A stretch of DNA of 64,000 nt from JAENVU01 sp963765075 (lineage in GTDB: Bacteria; Actinomycetota; Acidimicrobiia; IMCC26256; JAENVU01), in contig CAVXVA010000008.1 in NCBI GenBank assembly GCA_963765075.1, positions 124,001-188,000 of the forward strand. The letters run 5' to 3'. A program made the position numbers and the translations under genes. Below, in pieces: positions 9,834-20,911 of this stretch. The stretch's first letter is position 1, and every line of letters begins with the position of its first letter. The notes beneath the pieces are model-generated. The model saw only the letters and a program-made list of their open reading frames with translations, was not told where the DNA came from and searched no databases.

Positions 9834-11492
9834 TCAGACGCGTTCCAGGACGTTGTCGAGGTAGCGGGTGCGGCAGAGGGTGCGTTGCAGCTTGCCGGAT
9901 GACGTCTTGGGCAGCGTGCCGGGGTTGACGAGCACGACCTCGCCGGGTGGGATGCCGATCGCGTGGGTCACGCGTTCGACGATGTCGGTGCGCACCGGGT
10001 CGGTGTTGTCGGTGCGAGTCTCGGCCACGACCACGATCGACTCTCGACCGCGGCGACCGGACGTCCCGAAGGCGATCACGTTCCCCGCCCGCACACCCGT
10101 TGCCCGCGCCGCGGCGCGTTCCACATCTTCCGGGAACACGTTGCGACCGCCGACGATGATCACGTCCTTCCGGCGACCGCAGATGACGACTTCGCCGTCG
10201 ACGAGGTAGCCGAGGTCGCCGGTGCGCAACCAGCCGTCGGTGATCGTGGCCGAGGTGGCCTCGGGGTTCTTGAAGTACCCGGGGGTGATCGAGTTCCCGC
10301 GGAGTTCGATCTCGCCGACTTCCCGTTCTCCACGCGCCGCGCCGGTGTCGGGATCGACGATCCGGAGTTCCAGGCCGTCGAGCACCTTCCCGAGTTTCGG
10401 AAGTCGCCGCGCGTTCGGGGCGTCGAGCGCTACCGGGGTCGCGACCTTGTCGGTCTCGAGCACCTGTCGGTCCACCGTGTCGACGGTGAGGCCACTGCCG
10501 GGCTCGGGGAAGCTGATGGCGAGCGTGGCCTCGGCCATGCCGTAGACGCAGAAGGGCACCGACGGGGCGAGCCCGAACGGGGCGCCGGCTTCGAGGAAGG
10601 CTTCGACCGAGTCGGGGTCGATGGGTTCGGCGCCGTTGAGCGCGAGGCGCCACCGGGACAGGTCGAGATCGGTGGCGCGCCGCATCGCCCGCGCCGCGAG
10701 CGCGTAGGCGAAGTTGGGTCCACCGGTGAGCGTGCACTCGAACTCCGACATCCATTGCATCCACCGCAGTGGCGCGGCCAAGAAGTCTTGGGGCCCGGCG
10801 AGGACGAGATTCACGCCGTTGGTCATCGGGACACCGAGGAGACCGATCAAACCCATGTCGTGATACAGCGGCAGCCAGGACGCCACCCGATCGGTGGCCG
10901 GATCCAGCGCGGCGCCGACGGTGATCGCGTCCAGGTTGGCGGTCACGCAGCGATGGGGGAGCATGACCCCCTTGGGGTCGGACGTACTGCCGCTCGTGAA
11001 CTGCAGGATGGCGAGCGAATCAGGGTCGATGACCGGCGCGACGTAGTCGGCGCCGGACCGACCGTGGAGATCTGCGAATGGTGTGGTCGTGAGATCCGCG
11101 GGCACGAACTCGCTGAGCAGCGGATCGACGAGCACGAGGTCGATTTCGGCGTTCTCGATGCGTCGACGCGTGGAGTCGATGAACTCGTCCATCGAACCCA
11201 GCCGCATCGGGAGCGGCAACATCGCGACGGTCGCGCCCGCGAGCCACGTGGCCTGGATAGTGGTGACGAGATCGCGAGTCGTCGGGCCGAGGATGCCCAC
11301 GGTCGATCCGGGCCCCGCGCCGCGTTCGGCGAGCGCGACAGCCATTGCTCGCGCGTCGTCGTGCAGCACCGACCACGGCACGACTTCGGACGTGTACCCG
11401 GGCCCATCGGTAGCCCCGGTGACGAAGGTGATCGTGGTGGATCGGGCCGCAGCCGCGGCGAGCCGGGGCAGAAGCGTGTCGTTGTCGGTCAT
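9834..11492 (-). CDS. Fatty-acyl-AMP ligase (FAAL/FadD-like)
   Basis: A 552-residue ANL-superfamily adenylate-forming enzyme. Core motifs in order: the P-loop LQFTSGSTSDPKGVMLPH, WLPLYHDMGLIGLL, the FAAL-like GGPNFAYALAARAM, the adenine motif YGMAEATLAISFPEPG, GWLRTGDLGYL, GRRKDVIIVGGRNVFPEDVE, and a C-terminal lysine in GTLPKTSSGKLQR. The H-D-M-G motif and the GPNFAY segment favour FAALs, which activate fatty acids as acyl-AMP for transfer to polyketide synthases or carrier proteins. No PKS is adjacent. The ATG at 11492 starts the family similarity; the frame upstream is antisense read-through. Confidence 0.87.
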   Translation of the reverse strand: MTDNDTLLPRLAAAAARSTTITFVTGATDGPGYTSEVVPWSVLHDDARAMAVALAERGAGPGSTVGILGPTTRDLVTTIQATWLAGATVAMLPLPMRLGSMDEFIDSTRRRIENAEIDLVLVDPLLSEFVPADLTTTPFADLHGRSGADYVAPVIDPDSLAILQFTSGSTSDPKGVMLPHRCVTANLDAITVGAALDPATDRVASWLPLYHDMGLIGLLGVPMTNGVNLVLAGPQDFLAAPLRWMQWMSEFECTLTGGPNFAYALAARAMRRATDLDLSRWRLALNGAEPIDPDSVEAFLEAGAPFGLAPSVPFCVYGMAEATLAISFPEPGSGLTVDTVDRQVLETDKVATPVALDAPNARRLPKLGKVLDGLELRIVDPDTGAARGEREVGEIELRGNSITPGYFKNPEATSATITDGWLRTGDLGYLVDGEVVICGRRKDVIIVGGRNVFPEDVERAAARATGVRAGNVIAFGTSGRRGRESIVVVAETRTDNTDPVRTDIVERVTHAIGIPPGEVVLVNPGTLPKTSSGKLQRTLCRTRYLDNVLERV

Positions 11493-11526
11493 CTGACCTG
11501 CTTGGACGGAGTGATGGTCCCAGAAG

Positions 11527-12690
11527 TTACGTGGGCGCGTCCGAATTCTGGGGGATCGTCCGAAGCATTCCCGCGGCCGCGATGGCGGCGACGATCGAGG
11601 TCGCGAGGATCGCGAGCTTGGCGATGTCGAGCGCGGTACCGGTGAAGGCCAGCGCGGCCACGAACAACGAGACTGTGAACCCGATGCCGCCGAGGAGTCC
11701 GATCGTGAGGATCTCGCGCGGTCCGACCCCGTCGGGCAGCCGCCCACCCAATCGGGTGGCGATGAAGACACCGGTGCCGATCCCGACGACCTTGCCCACG
11801 ATGAGCCCGAGCGCGATGCCGAGCGCCAGGGAGCTGCGCTGCGCGTCGCGGATCCCATCACTCGAGATCACGATCCCGGCATTCGCCAGGGCGAAGAGCG
11901 GCAACACGACGAAGCTGCTCCACGGGTGGAGGGCGTGTTCGAGGTTGGCCAGCACCTCACGCCCGGAGCGGGTCTTCACCGGCGTGAGGAATCCGAGTGC
12001 CACCCCGGCGATGGTGGCGTGGATCCCCGAACGCAACACCAGGAGCCAGAGGATCAATGCAGGGATCACGTACCACGCGGGGTGATCGGCGAAGCGCCGC
12101 AGGACGACGAACCCGCCGATGAGTGCGATCGCGCCGAGGAACGCCTCGACCGAGAATCCGTGGGAGTAGAAGATCGCGATCACGAGGATCGCGCCGAGGT
12201 CGTCGACGATCGCGAGGGTGAGCAACGTGAGCCCGACCCCACTCGGCGCCCGGCGGCCGAAGATGCCCAGGATGCCGATGGCGAAGGCGATGTCGGTGGC
12301 CATCGGGATTCCCCAGCCGCCGCCGTAGTCGCTGCCCGCAGTGACGGCCAGGAAGATCAACGCGGGCACGATCATGCCGCCGATCGCCGCGGCGACCGGC
12401 ACCGATGCCGTTCGCGGATCGCGGAGTTCACCGTCGACGACTTCCCGTTTGATCTCGAGGCCGACGACGAAGAAGAAGATCGCCATCAGGCCGTCGTTCA
12501 CCCACTCCGACAGCGTCAAAGCGTGGTCGGGACCAGGGAGCGAGAGGTGGTGGCTCCAGGCCGTGGTGTACGAACCGGGCGAGAGGTTGGCCCAGAGCAG
12601 CGCCGCCGCAGTGGCGAGGACGAGGACGACACCGCCTGCGACTTCGGTGCGCAGGAACTCGCCGACTCGGCGGAACGGGATCATTGGCAC
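11527..12690 (-). CDS. nhaA: Na+/H+ antiporter NhaA
   Basis: This inner-membrane electrogenic antiporter exports Na+ in exchange for protons and supports pH and salt homeostasis. The 387-residue length, about 11-12 membrane segments, the FFFVVGLEIKREVVDGEL loop, the ion-binding region MATDIAFAIGIL and the essential Asp-Asp in LAIVDDLGAILVIA are all typical. The C terminus has the usual LLGGIGFTVSLFVAALAF. Start codons GTG at 12690 and ATG at 12684 are both possible; neither has a convincing Shine-Dalgarno. The gene is probably monocistronic. Confidence 0.95.
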   Translation of the reverse strand: MPMIPFRRVGEFLRTEVAGGVVLVLATAAALLWANLSPGSYTTAWSHHLSLPGPDHALTLSEWVNDGLMAIFFFVVGLEIKREVVDGELRDPRTASVPVAAAIGGMIVPALIFLAVTAGSDYGGGWGIPMATDIAFAIGILGIFGRRAPSGVGLTLLTLAIVDDLGAILVIAIFYSHGFSVEAFLGAIALIGGFVVLRRFADHPAWYVIPALILWLLVLRSGIHATIAGVALGFLTPVKTRSGREVLANLEHALHPWSSFVVLPLFALANAGIVISSDGIRDAQRSSLALGIALGLIVGKVVGIGTGVFIATRLGGRLPDGVGPREILTIGLLGGIGFTVSLFVAALAFTGTALDIAKLAILATSIVAAIAAAGMLRTIPQNSDAPT

Positions 12691-12792
12691 ACCATGCGTG
12701 AGACTCCGGGCGGGGTTCGGGGGTTGATGCCGACCAGACTTCCCGGCGCTCCGGACCCCAGCCTAGGTGACCGAGACTCGCTCGGCCTCAGG

Positions 12793-13923
12793 TCACGGGA
12801 TCAGGTGGGTGCGGGGAGCCGGCGGTGCGTCGACCGCGAACTCGGGCCACCGCTTGCGGCTCTTGGCCGCGAGCTTGTGCATCAGGGCGATGGCGCCCGG
12901 GTCGTCGTCGCCGGGCCGGGTCTCGATCCAGCCCTCGGCGATCATGCCGTCGATGATCTCGCGACCGATGTCGGTGCGCACGATGGTGAGGGTCCAGTCG
13001 TTGAACTTGCCGATCCCGCCCGTCGAGATGTCGGCGTGTTCCGCGGCGAAGTCGGGGCACGCCTTGCAGCCCTCGCGGGTCCAGGCGTGGCATTCCTTCA
13101 ACGGGATCTCGTGGTAGTCGCCGTTGTTCATCCAGATCTGGAAGACGCCCTTGATGTTCATCTTCTTCATGTCGGCCTTCTTCAGGCCGTACTTCGCTTC
13201 GAACAGCTCTTCGAAGATCGCGTCGTCGAAGGTCTTCGAACACAACAGGCCGATGTTGAGTGAGAGCCGCCGCCCGACCTTGCCGGCCTTGCGCTGCTTC
13301 ATCACCTGGGGCACCGAGCTCTGGCAGCTCATGCCGACGAGCGCGATGCGCTCCGCACCACCCTCGATGGCCTCGGCGTAGGCCATGGTGTTCGCGGAGT
13401 ACGTGTAGCGGGAGCCGGCCGACGCGATGATCTCCTCACGCGTCTTGGCCACCCCTGGGATCGCCTTCCAGGTGGAGCCATCGCCCTCGAGGTAGCTCAC
13501 GAGCGCGGCGTCGATGATGTCCTTCTCCAGGCAGTACAGCAGGATCGCCGAGACCAGCCCGCCGTCCTGGCCGACTTCGTGGATATCTGGGTCAGCAGCT
13601 CGCGTGAGGAGAATGTCTTTGTAGATACCCGACACCTCCTCGGGGGTGCGGGCGCGGCCGAACATGAACTCGTCGATCTCGGGCTCCCAGGCCCGGAACC
13701 GCGGGCACGCCCGGGTGCACGACGTGCAGCCCTTGTCGCCGTGGGAGCAGTCTGCCGGTCCGCCGTACTCCTCGAGTTGGAACGGCTTGTAGACCCCTTC
13801 GGTGTCCTGGTATCCGAGGACGTCGTGCGGGCACGCGATCACACACCCGGCGCATCCGGTGCAGAGCCCGGAGGTCACGACTTCGTCGTACAGGTGCTTC
13901 CACTGAAACTTCTCTGGCGGCAT
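12793..13923 (-). CDS. F420 hydrogenase/dehydrogenase beta subunit-like Fe-S protein
   Basis: A 376-residue FrhB/FpoF-like protein. The N terminus holds a 4Fe-4S ferredoxin motif (GLCTGCAGCVIACPHDV) and a second cysteine cluster (CSHGDKGCTSCTRACPR). The central GQDGGLVSAILLYCLE and the ALVGMSCQSSVPQ segments, and a late CKACPDFAAEHADISTGG, match the FrhB N- and C-terminal domains that bind FAD and reduce coenzyme F420. F420 is common in Acidimicrobiia, so an F420-linked electron transfer role is likely. The physiological partner is unknown because no hydrogenase subunit is nearby. Start is the ATG at 13923. Confidence 0.88.
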   Translation of the reverse strand: MPPEKFQWKHLYDEVVTSGLCTGCAGCVIACPHDVLGYQDTEGVYKPFQLEEYGGPADCSHGDKGCTSCTRACPRFRAWEPEIDEFMFGRARTPEEVSGIYKDILLTRAADPDIHEVGQDGGLVSAILLYCLEKDIIDAALVSYLEGDGSTWKAIPGVAKTREEIIASAGSRYTYSANTMAYAEAIEGGAERIALVGMSCQSSVPQVMKQRKAGKVGRRLSLNIGLLCSKTFDDAIFEELFEAKYGLKKADMKKMNIKGVFQIWMNNGDYHEIPLKECHAWTREGCKACPDFAAEHADISTGGIGKFNDWTLTIVRTDIGREIIDGMIAEGWIETRPGDDDPGAIALMHKLAAKSRKRWPEFAVDAPPAPRTHLIP

Positions 13924-14004
13924 GGTCGGAGTTTGTCATCGTGGCGCACCCGGCGTCGAAGACATTCGATCGGGTGTCGACGCCGGCGCCCGTAGTCTGG
14001 GCCG

Positions 14005-14943
14005 ATGGCCTTACCCCCGACCGGTCCGACCTGGGGTGCTCCGCCCCCTCCTCCGCCCCCTCCTCCTCCGCCGCCCATGACGCCGGGCGGGGTTCTGCCC
14101 CCCTACCCGATGGCGTATGCGCAGCAACCGTTCCGCAGTCTGGGGGGCCTGGCGGTTGCGATGTACGTCTTGCTGCCGATCGCCGGTCTCTTGGCCCTGA
14201 CCGCGATTCCGGTGTCACTCAACGCTCGATCGGTGGTGCACGATCACGCATCGGATGGAGTGGTGTTCGTGACTCCGTCGGTGAAGGACGCAACCGATGC
14301 GGTCGCGGGGGTTGTCGGGTTCAGCTTCCTCGTCGGTCTCGCGTTGGCGGTGTTGTTCATCATCTGGATGTGGCGGGCGGCATCGAACCTTCAGTTGTTC
14401 GGTCGCGTGAAGCCGAAGTTCGGCCCGGGGTTCGCGATCGGGGGGTGGTTCATCCCGCTGGCCAACCTGATCATTCCGGGCATGCACATGTTCGACATCG
14501 ACAAGGGCTCCGGTCCTCCTCTGCGCCCCGGCGAGCGGGCACGGGGATCGGGCCTCGTGGTGGTGTGGTGGATCATGTTCATCGTCGGGCGGATGCTCGG
14601 GATGCTCGCACCGAGCTTCGAGGGTTTCCGCACCTACGACGTGTCGAACTTCGATGTGCAGAACGTGCTGCTCATCGTCGGTTCGGCGTTCACCGCAGTG
14701 GCGGCGGTCGCCGCGATTCTTGTGATCCGCCAGGTCACGGCGGCCCAGGAGGCGGGTCTGGCCGACCTTCAGACCGTAGGCGCGGCTCCCGCTCAGCCGG
14801 CACCGGTCGTTGCCTACCCACCGGTTACCTACCCACCGGTTGCCGGGTATCCGCCGGTCGCGCCTGCACCACCGGCGCCGCCGGTCGGTGGAGAGATCTG
14901 GCCCGGCCCCGCCGACCCGCCGGTGGGTTCAGACCCGGAGTAG
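14005..14943 (+). CDS. DUF4328 membrane protein with proline-rich ends
   Basis: A 312-residue membrane protein. A run of twelve prolines (residues 13-24) precedes four hydrophobic segments (about 46-66, 98-120, 150-162, 186-206), with a last one near 220-240. The segment WMWRAASNLQLFGR followed by FGPGFAIGGWFIPLANLIIP is the DUF4328 hallmark; that family's role is unknown. The C terminus has three near-repeats of YPPV, encoded by imperfect tandem DNA repeats at 14815-14860. Its last 15 bases overlap the end of csoR on the other strand. Confidence 0.85.
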   Translation: MALPPTGPTWGAPPPPPPPPPPPPMTPGGVLPPYPMAYAQQPFRSLGGLAVAMYVLLPIAGLLALTAIPVSLNARSVVHDHASDGVVFVTPSVKDATDAVAGVVGFSFLVGLALAVLFIIWMWRAASNLQLFGRVKPKFGPGFAIGGWFIPLANLIIPGMHMFDIDKGSGPPLRPGERARGSGLVVVWWIMFIVGRMLGMLAPSFEGFRTYDVSNFDVQNVLLIVGSAFTAVAAVAAILVIRQVTAAQEAGLADLQTVGAAPAQPAPVVAYPPVTYPPVAGYPPVAPAPPAPPVGGEIWPGPADPPVGSDPE

Positions 14944-15204
14944 TCGCTCGACGGCGCCCAGCGCCTCGGTGATCTTCTCGTCGCTCTCACTGGCGGCGTG
15001 CGCCTCCATGACGCAGTGGCGGAGATGTTCGTCGAGCAGACCGAGGCCGACATTCTGCAGCGCCTTGGTGACCGACGCGATCTGGGTGAGCACGTCGATG
15101 CAGTACTGGTCCTCGTCGATCATGCGGGCCAGTCCTCGTACTTGTCCCTCGATGCGGGCGAGTCGTCGGCTGTAGTCGTCCTTGTGCAACGTGTATCCGC
15201 GCAT
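14929..15204 (-). CDS. csoR: Copper-sensing transcriptional repressor CsoR
   Basis: A 91-residue all-helical repressor of the CsoR/RcnR family. The Cu(I)-binding triad is visible: Cys35 (in DQYCIDVL), His60 and Cys64 (in LLDEHLRHCV). The N-terminal DYSRRLARIEGQVRGLARMI is the conserved first helix. Binding Cu(I) releases the protein from DNA and turns on copper efflux. It is divergent from copA with only 67 bases between their starts, and a G-rich operator-like tract lies there, so copA is the expected target. Identity is firm; the regulon is inferred. Confidence 0.93.
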   Translation of the reverse strand: MRGYTLHKDDYSRRLARIEGQVRGLARMIDEDQYCIDVLTQIASVTKALQNVGLGLLDEHLRHCVMEAHAASESDEKITEALGAVERLLRV

Positions 15205-15216
15205 CGAGTCTCCGCC

Positions 15217-15266
15217 TTGTGCGAGATAGGGTAGGGGGGTATACTATCACCCTCGAACGAGGAGGG
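15217..15266 (+). promoter_or_regulatory. copA promoter with embedded CsoR operator candidate
   Basis: A -35-like TTGTGC (15217-15222) and a near-consensus -10 TATACT (15240-15245) are 17 bases apart. Between and around them runs ATAGGGTAGGGGGGTATACTAT, a G-tract flanked by AT steps as in known CsoR operators, so repressor binding would block RNA polymerase. The copA Shine-Dalgarno GGAGGG (15261-15266) lies five bases before the ATG at 15272. Operator assignment is inference from position and composition. Confidence 0.7.
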
Positions 15267-15271
15267 CCACC

Positions 15272-17513
<2,242 letters not shown>

Positions 17514-17531
17514 CGGCGAACGCCCGGTCGG

Positions 17532-18017
17532 TCAGCCGAGCCAGTTCTCGATGAGGGCGATCTGAGCCATCGCGTTCTCTTCGAGGCCGCCGATGATCGC
17601 CCGTTCGACCTTGCCGCCGACGAGTGGCATCCGCACCTTGATCTCGCCGGTCAGCGTGCGCCGGGTGCCCGAGCTGGCGTCGACGATGGTCGAGCGATAG
17701 TGGCCCGCGAGAAGCCCGTCGTAGTGGTCGGGACGGATCTCACAGTCGGTCTCGTGGGTGGTGAGGTTGCACGTCGATCGCTCGACCCAGGTCAACAAGT
17801 TCGGGTCGACGACCCGGGTGACGGCCCGAGAGAGTTCGGCCTGGAACAGATACCGCACGTCCTGCACCATGACGTCGTTGTCGCGCTGCTGCTCCAAAAC
17901 CGTGGCCGCGCCGAGCTTGGGCAGCTCGGCCATGCGTACCAGGAATTCGGGATCGATCAGGGTGAGGTCGACGGCCTCGACGGTCGCGCGGATGTCCTGG
18001 ACGATCTCGAAGTTCAT
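17532..18017 (-). CDS. DUF2505 family protein
   Basis: A 161-residue protein of the actinobacterial DUF2505 family, which has a START/SRPBCC-like lipid-binding fold and no assigned role. The start ATG at 18017 gives MNFEIVQDIRATVEAVDLTL; the segment RYLFQAELSRAVTRVVDP and the late GEIKVRMPLVGGKVERAI are typical. It overlaps the end of the transporter gene upstream by four bases, so the two are translationally coupled. Whether it works with the transporter is unknown. Confidence 0.75.
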   Translation of the reverse strand: MNFEIVQDIRATVEAVDLTLIDPEFLVRMAELPKLGAATVLEQQRDNDVMVQDVRYLFQAELSRAVTRVVDPNLLTWVERSTCNLTTHETDCEIRPDHYDGLLAGHYRSTIVDASSGTRRTLTGEIKVRMPLVGGKVERAIIGGLEENAMAQIALIENWLG

Positions 18018-19339
18018 GCGCTCAGAAGGTACGCAATGGGGAGGGCAACACTGAGGATGACCGTCCCGACCATGAGGGTCGACGACAGTCGGCCACTCGC
18101 TCGGTCTCCGAGCACCTCGGGATTCCGTGCCAATCGCCACATGACGAAGACCAATGGCGGCGCGGAGATGCCGTTGAGGATCGCGGCGTAGAAGAGGCTG
18201 CGGATCGGATTGAGTCCGAGCAGGTCGAGGGAGAGCCCGACGAACATCGATCCGAGGATCACCAGGTAGAACCCCCGTGCCTCTCGGAAGTGACGAGAGA
18301 GTCCCTCCGGCCGCCCGATGGCCTCGGCGATGGCGTAACCCGTCGATCCGGCGAGGACCGGGACGGCGAGCAGTCCGAGTCCGACGATCCCGACCGTGAA
18401 GAGCAACTGCGCGAACGATCCGGCGAGCGGTTCGAGGGCCCGAGCCGCCTGGTCGGCCGTCGAGATGGTGGTCGAGCCGTTGGTGTGCAACGTGAATGCC
18501 GTCGAGATCATGATGGCGCTGGCGACGACGACCGCCGAGGTCATCCCTCCGATCACGTCGACGCGCATCGCCGTGAGCTGATCGTCGGTGGGGGCGATGT
18601 GGGATTCCTCGGCGATCTCGCCGGTCTCCTCGATCTCCTCCGACGCCTGCCAGAAGAACAGGTACGGCGACACCGTGGTGCCGAAGATGGCGATGAGCGC
18701 GACGATCGCGCCGCGTCCACTCGGGAGGGAGAACGACAGGAAGCCGCGGGCGACTGCGCCCCAGTCGACGTCGATGGTGAACACGACGATGATGTACGCA
18801 CCGAGCGAGAGCGCCAGCACCCGAAGCACCCGGCTGTAGCGGTGGTAGGCGACGAACAGTTCCAGCGCGCTGATCCCGACGGCCAACGCGATCGTGACGA
18901 GTGCCTGGGGTGCGTCGATTTCGAGCCGGATGGCGGCGGCCATCGAGGCCAGGTCGGCCGCGATGTTGAAGGTGTTCGCAATCGCAACGAGGATCACGCA
19001 GACCAGCAGGACCCGCCGACCGAGATGCCGCCGCACCAGCGTCGACAACCCCACTCCGCTCTGTAGCCCGAGGCGGGCCGCGGTTTCCTGGACGGTGGCG
19101 GCCATGACCCCCACCACCGGCATCGACCACAGCAGTGCGGTGCCGAAACTGGCACCGACCTGGGAATAGGTGCCGATCCCGGACGGGTCGTCGTCGGCCG
19201 CGCCCGTGACCAGCCCCGGACCGAGCCGCCGGAAGTAGCCGCGGCCACGGAATCCGCCGGATCGGGTGGTGCCGGCCGCGTGCGAGTGGCCGAATCCGGT
19301 CTCATGCCCGCGGAGTCTCGCGTACCCTTCTGCACCCAT
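18014..19339 (-). CDS. Nramp-family metal transporter, atypical motifs
   Basis: About 441 residues with eleven hydrophobic segments in the Nramp/LeuT pattern. Canonical Nramps bind metal with DPGN in TM1 and MPH in TM6. Here TM1 reads GAADDDPSGIGTYSQ and TM6 reads GTTVSPYLFFWQASEE, so the DPxN Asn and the MPH Met and His are absent. It belongs to the large, poorly studied bacterial branch with these motifs; the ion cannot be named. A basic, His-containing N terminus precedes TM1. The ATG at 19339 overlaps the divergent metF ATG (both lie within CATG), which leaves no room for promoters, so the real start may be further in. Confidence 0.8.
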   Translation of the reverse strand: MGAEGYARLRGHETGFGHSHAAGTTRSGGFRGRGYFRRLGPGLVTGAADDDPSGIGTYSQVGASFGTALLWSMPVVGVMAATVQETAARLGLQSGVGLSTLVRRHLGRRVLLVCVILVAIANTFNIAADLASMAAAIRLEIDAPQALVTIALAVGISALELFVAYHRYSRVLRVLALSLGAYIIVVFTIDVDWGAVARGFLSFSLPSGRGAIVALIAIFGTTVSPYLFFWQASEEIEETGEIAEESHIAPTDDQLTAMRVDVIGGMTSAVVVASAIMISTAFTLHTNGSTTISTADQAARALEPLAGSFAQLLFTVGIVGLGLLAVPVLAGSTGYAIAEAIGRPEGLSRHFREARGFYLVILGSMFVGLSLDLLGLNPIRSLFYAAILNGISAPPLVFVMWRLARNPEVLGDRASGRLSSTLMVGTVILSVALPIAYLLSA

Positions 19340-20211
19340 GAAGATCACCGACATCCTCGCCGCCGGTCCCAGCTACAGCTTCGAGTTCTTCCCGCCGAAG
19401 ACGCCGGCGGCCGCCGAGGCGCTGACGACGGCGCTCGCCGAGCTCGAACCGCTGGGCCCGTCGTTCGCGTCGGTCACCTACGGCGCCGGTGGCGGGACCC
19501 GTGAGATGACCCACGACATCGTGACCGGGCTCCACCGCGACACGAACGTCGTGCCGATGGCGCACCTCACGTGTGTCTGTCACACGAAGGCTGGAGTTGG
19601 CCGACATCGCGACCCGTTATCGCGACGCCGGCATCGACAACATCCTGGCGCTCGGTGGCGATCCTCCGAAGGACTCCGACCTCCCACCGGGTGAGCTCGA
19701 ACATGCCATCGAACTGGTTCGGTTGGTGCGCGAGGTCGGAGACTTCTCGATCGGCGTCGCCGCGTTCCCCGAACCGCACCCGAAGTCTCCGGACCTCGCG
19801 TCGGATCGCAGTCGCACTGCGGAGAAGTTGGCCGAGGCCGACTTTGCCATTACGCAGTTCTTCTTCGACGCCGATCACTACTTCCAGTTGGTCAGTGCAC
19901 TGCATGACCTCGGCGTCGACAAGCCGGTGATCCCCGGGATCATGCCGGCGACCGCGATCAGCAGCATCAAGCGCATGACCGAGCTGCAAGGCTCGGACTT
20001 CCCGGTCTGGCTCTCGGACAAGCTCCACGCCGTGGGTGACGACCCGGAGTCGGTGTTCGCGGTGGGCGTGGAGGAAGCGACCAAGTTGTCGCAGCAGTTG
20101 CTCGACGGCGGCGCGCCCGGCCTGCACTTCATCACCCTCAACCGTTCCCGCGCGACCCGAATGATCTACGAGAACCTCGGACTCACCCCGGCGCGACGCT
20201 CGATGACCTGA
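19338..20211 (+). CDS. metF: Methylenetetrahydrofolate reductase (one frame break)
   Basis: MetF reduces 5,10-methylene-THF to 5-methyl-THF for methionine synthesis, using FAD. The N terminus SYSFEFFPPKTP, the SVTYGAGGGTRE segment, MAHLTC, GIDNILALGGDPP, DFAITQFFFDADHYFQL and PVIPGIMPAT are the family motifs in the right order over ~290 residues. The frame changes after HLTCVCHTK: removing one A of the pair at 19587-19588 gives HTRLELADI as in homologues. A single-base indel is therefore the likely cause. A strong hairpin terminator follows the stop. Confidence 0.9.
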
Positions 20212-20216
20212 CGCGC

Positions 20217-20246
20217 ACCGACCCGGACGAAGCTGTCCGGGTCGGT
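20217..20246. terminator. Hairpin between metF and tRNA-Ser
   Basis: Perfect 12-base arms ACCGACCCGGAC and GTCCGGGTCGGT close a GAAGCT loop. It sits six bases after the metF stop and four bases before the encoded CCA end of the convergent tRNA-Ser, so it can serve both strands. No U-tract follows, which is common in actinobacterial terminators. Confidence 0.75.
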
Positions 20247-20249
20247 GGA

Positions 20250-20337
20250 TGGCGGAGGGGGTGGGATTTGAACCCACGGTGAGTTTCCCCACAATGGTTT
20301 TCGAGACCATCCGATTCGGCCGCTCTCGCACCCCTCC
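20250..20337 (-). tRNA. tRNA-Ser (CGA)
   Basis: An 88-base class II tRNA with the CCA encoded. The acceptor stem GGAGGGG pairs with CCCCTCC; the anticodon arm ATGGT-CTCGAAA-ACCAT has anticodon CGA and reads UCG serine codons. The long variable arm (GTGGGGAAACTCACC) and the T-arm GGGTTCAAATCCC are as expected for serine tRNA. Confidence 0.95.
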
Positions 20338-20391
20338 TCGGCGTACCCCGGCCTGCCGGTGCACGAGCGGGTCAGTGTACTGAGCTGGCGG

Positions 20392-20895
20392 TCAGCCCCT
20401 GCGGCTGGAGAAGAACTCGGTGAGGAGCTGTGCCGATTCCTCGCCGCGCACGCCGTGCTGGACCGGACACTCGTGGTTGAGTCGCGGGTCGGCGAGGAGG
20501 TGGTAGCGACTGCCGACGGCGCCGGCCTTGAGGTCCGGGGCGCCGAACGCGACCGTCCCGATCCGGGTGTTGACGAGCGCTCCCGCGCACATTGCACAGG
20601 GCTCCAAGGTGACGATCAGCGCGTACTGGTCGAGGCGCCAACTCCCGACGGCCGCCGCCGCGTCGCGCAGCGCCAGGATCTCCGCGTGCGCGGTGGGGTC
20701 CTGGGTGAGCTCGCGCTCGTTGTGACGGCGGGCGATCACCTCGCCGGTCTCGATCCGTGCCACCACCGCACCGACCGGCACGTCGTCGTGGTCCAGGGCC
20801 GCCCGCGCTTCGTCGAGGGCGATCCCCATCAGCTCGTCGACCCGGTCCGCCAGCACGACCGCAGAACCTACCGGCTCGCCCGGCTCCTTGGTCAC
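20392..20895 (-). CDS. tadA: tRNA-specific adenosine deaminase TadA
   Basis: TadA deaminates A34 to inosine in tRNA-Arg(ACG), using one zinc ion. The HAE catalytic motif (TAHAEILAL) and PCxxC zinc motif (EPCAMCAGAL), the N-terminal GDVPVGAVV-like HDDVPVGAVV and the terminal FFSSRR are typical. The GTG at 20895 is preferred because GAGGAGGGG lies seven bases upstream and the resulting N-terminal helix (DRVDELMGIALDEA) aligns with other TadAs; an ATG at 20829 would cut that helix. The product is 167 residues. A dispersed hairpin repeat lies directly upstream. Confidence 0.92.
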   Translation of the reverse strand: MTKEPGEPVGSAVVLADRVDELMGIALDEARAALDHDDVPVGAVVARIETGEVIARRHNERELTQDPTAHAEILALRDAAAAVGSWRLDQYALIVTLEPCAMCAGALVNTRIGTVAFGAPDLKAGAVGSRYHLLADPRLNHECPVQHGVRGEESAQLLTEFFSSRRG

Positions 20896-20911
20896 ACGCG
20901 GCAGCCCCTCC

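Noticed and set aside
8593..10764. 723-codon minus-strand frame across the phosphomutase triad region
   Set aside because: Overlaps three well-supported plus-strand genes and reads as low-complexity Arg-rich sequence.
9963..11645. Long plus-strand open frame (560 codons) opposite the acyl-AMP ligase and nhaA
   Set aside because: It is the antisense shadow of two genes with complete family motifs; its composition is Arg/Gly/Asp rich and no domain is seen.
14800..14870. Tandem repeats at the end of the DUF4328 gene
   Set aside because: They encode YPPV repeats of the protein and need no separate explanation.
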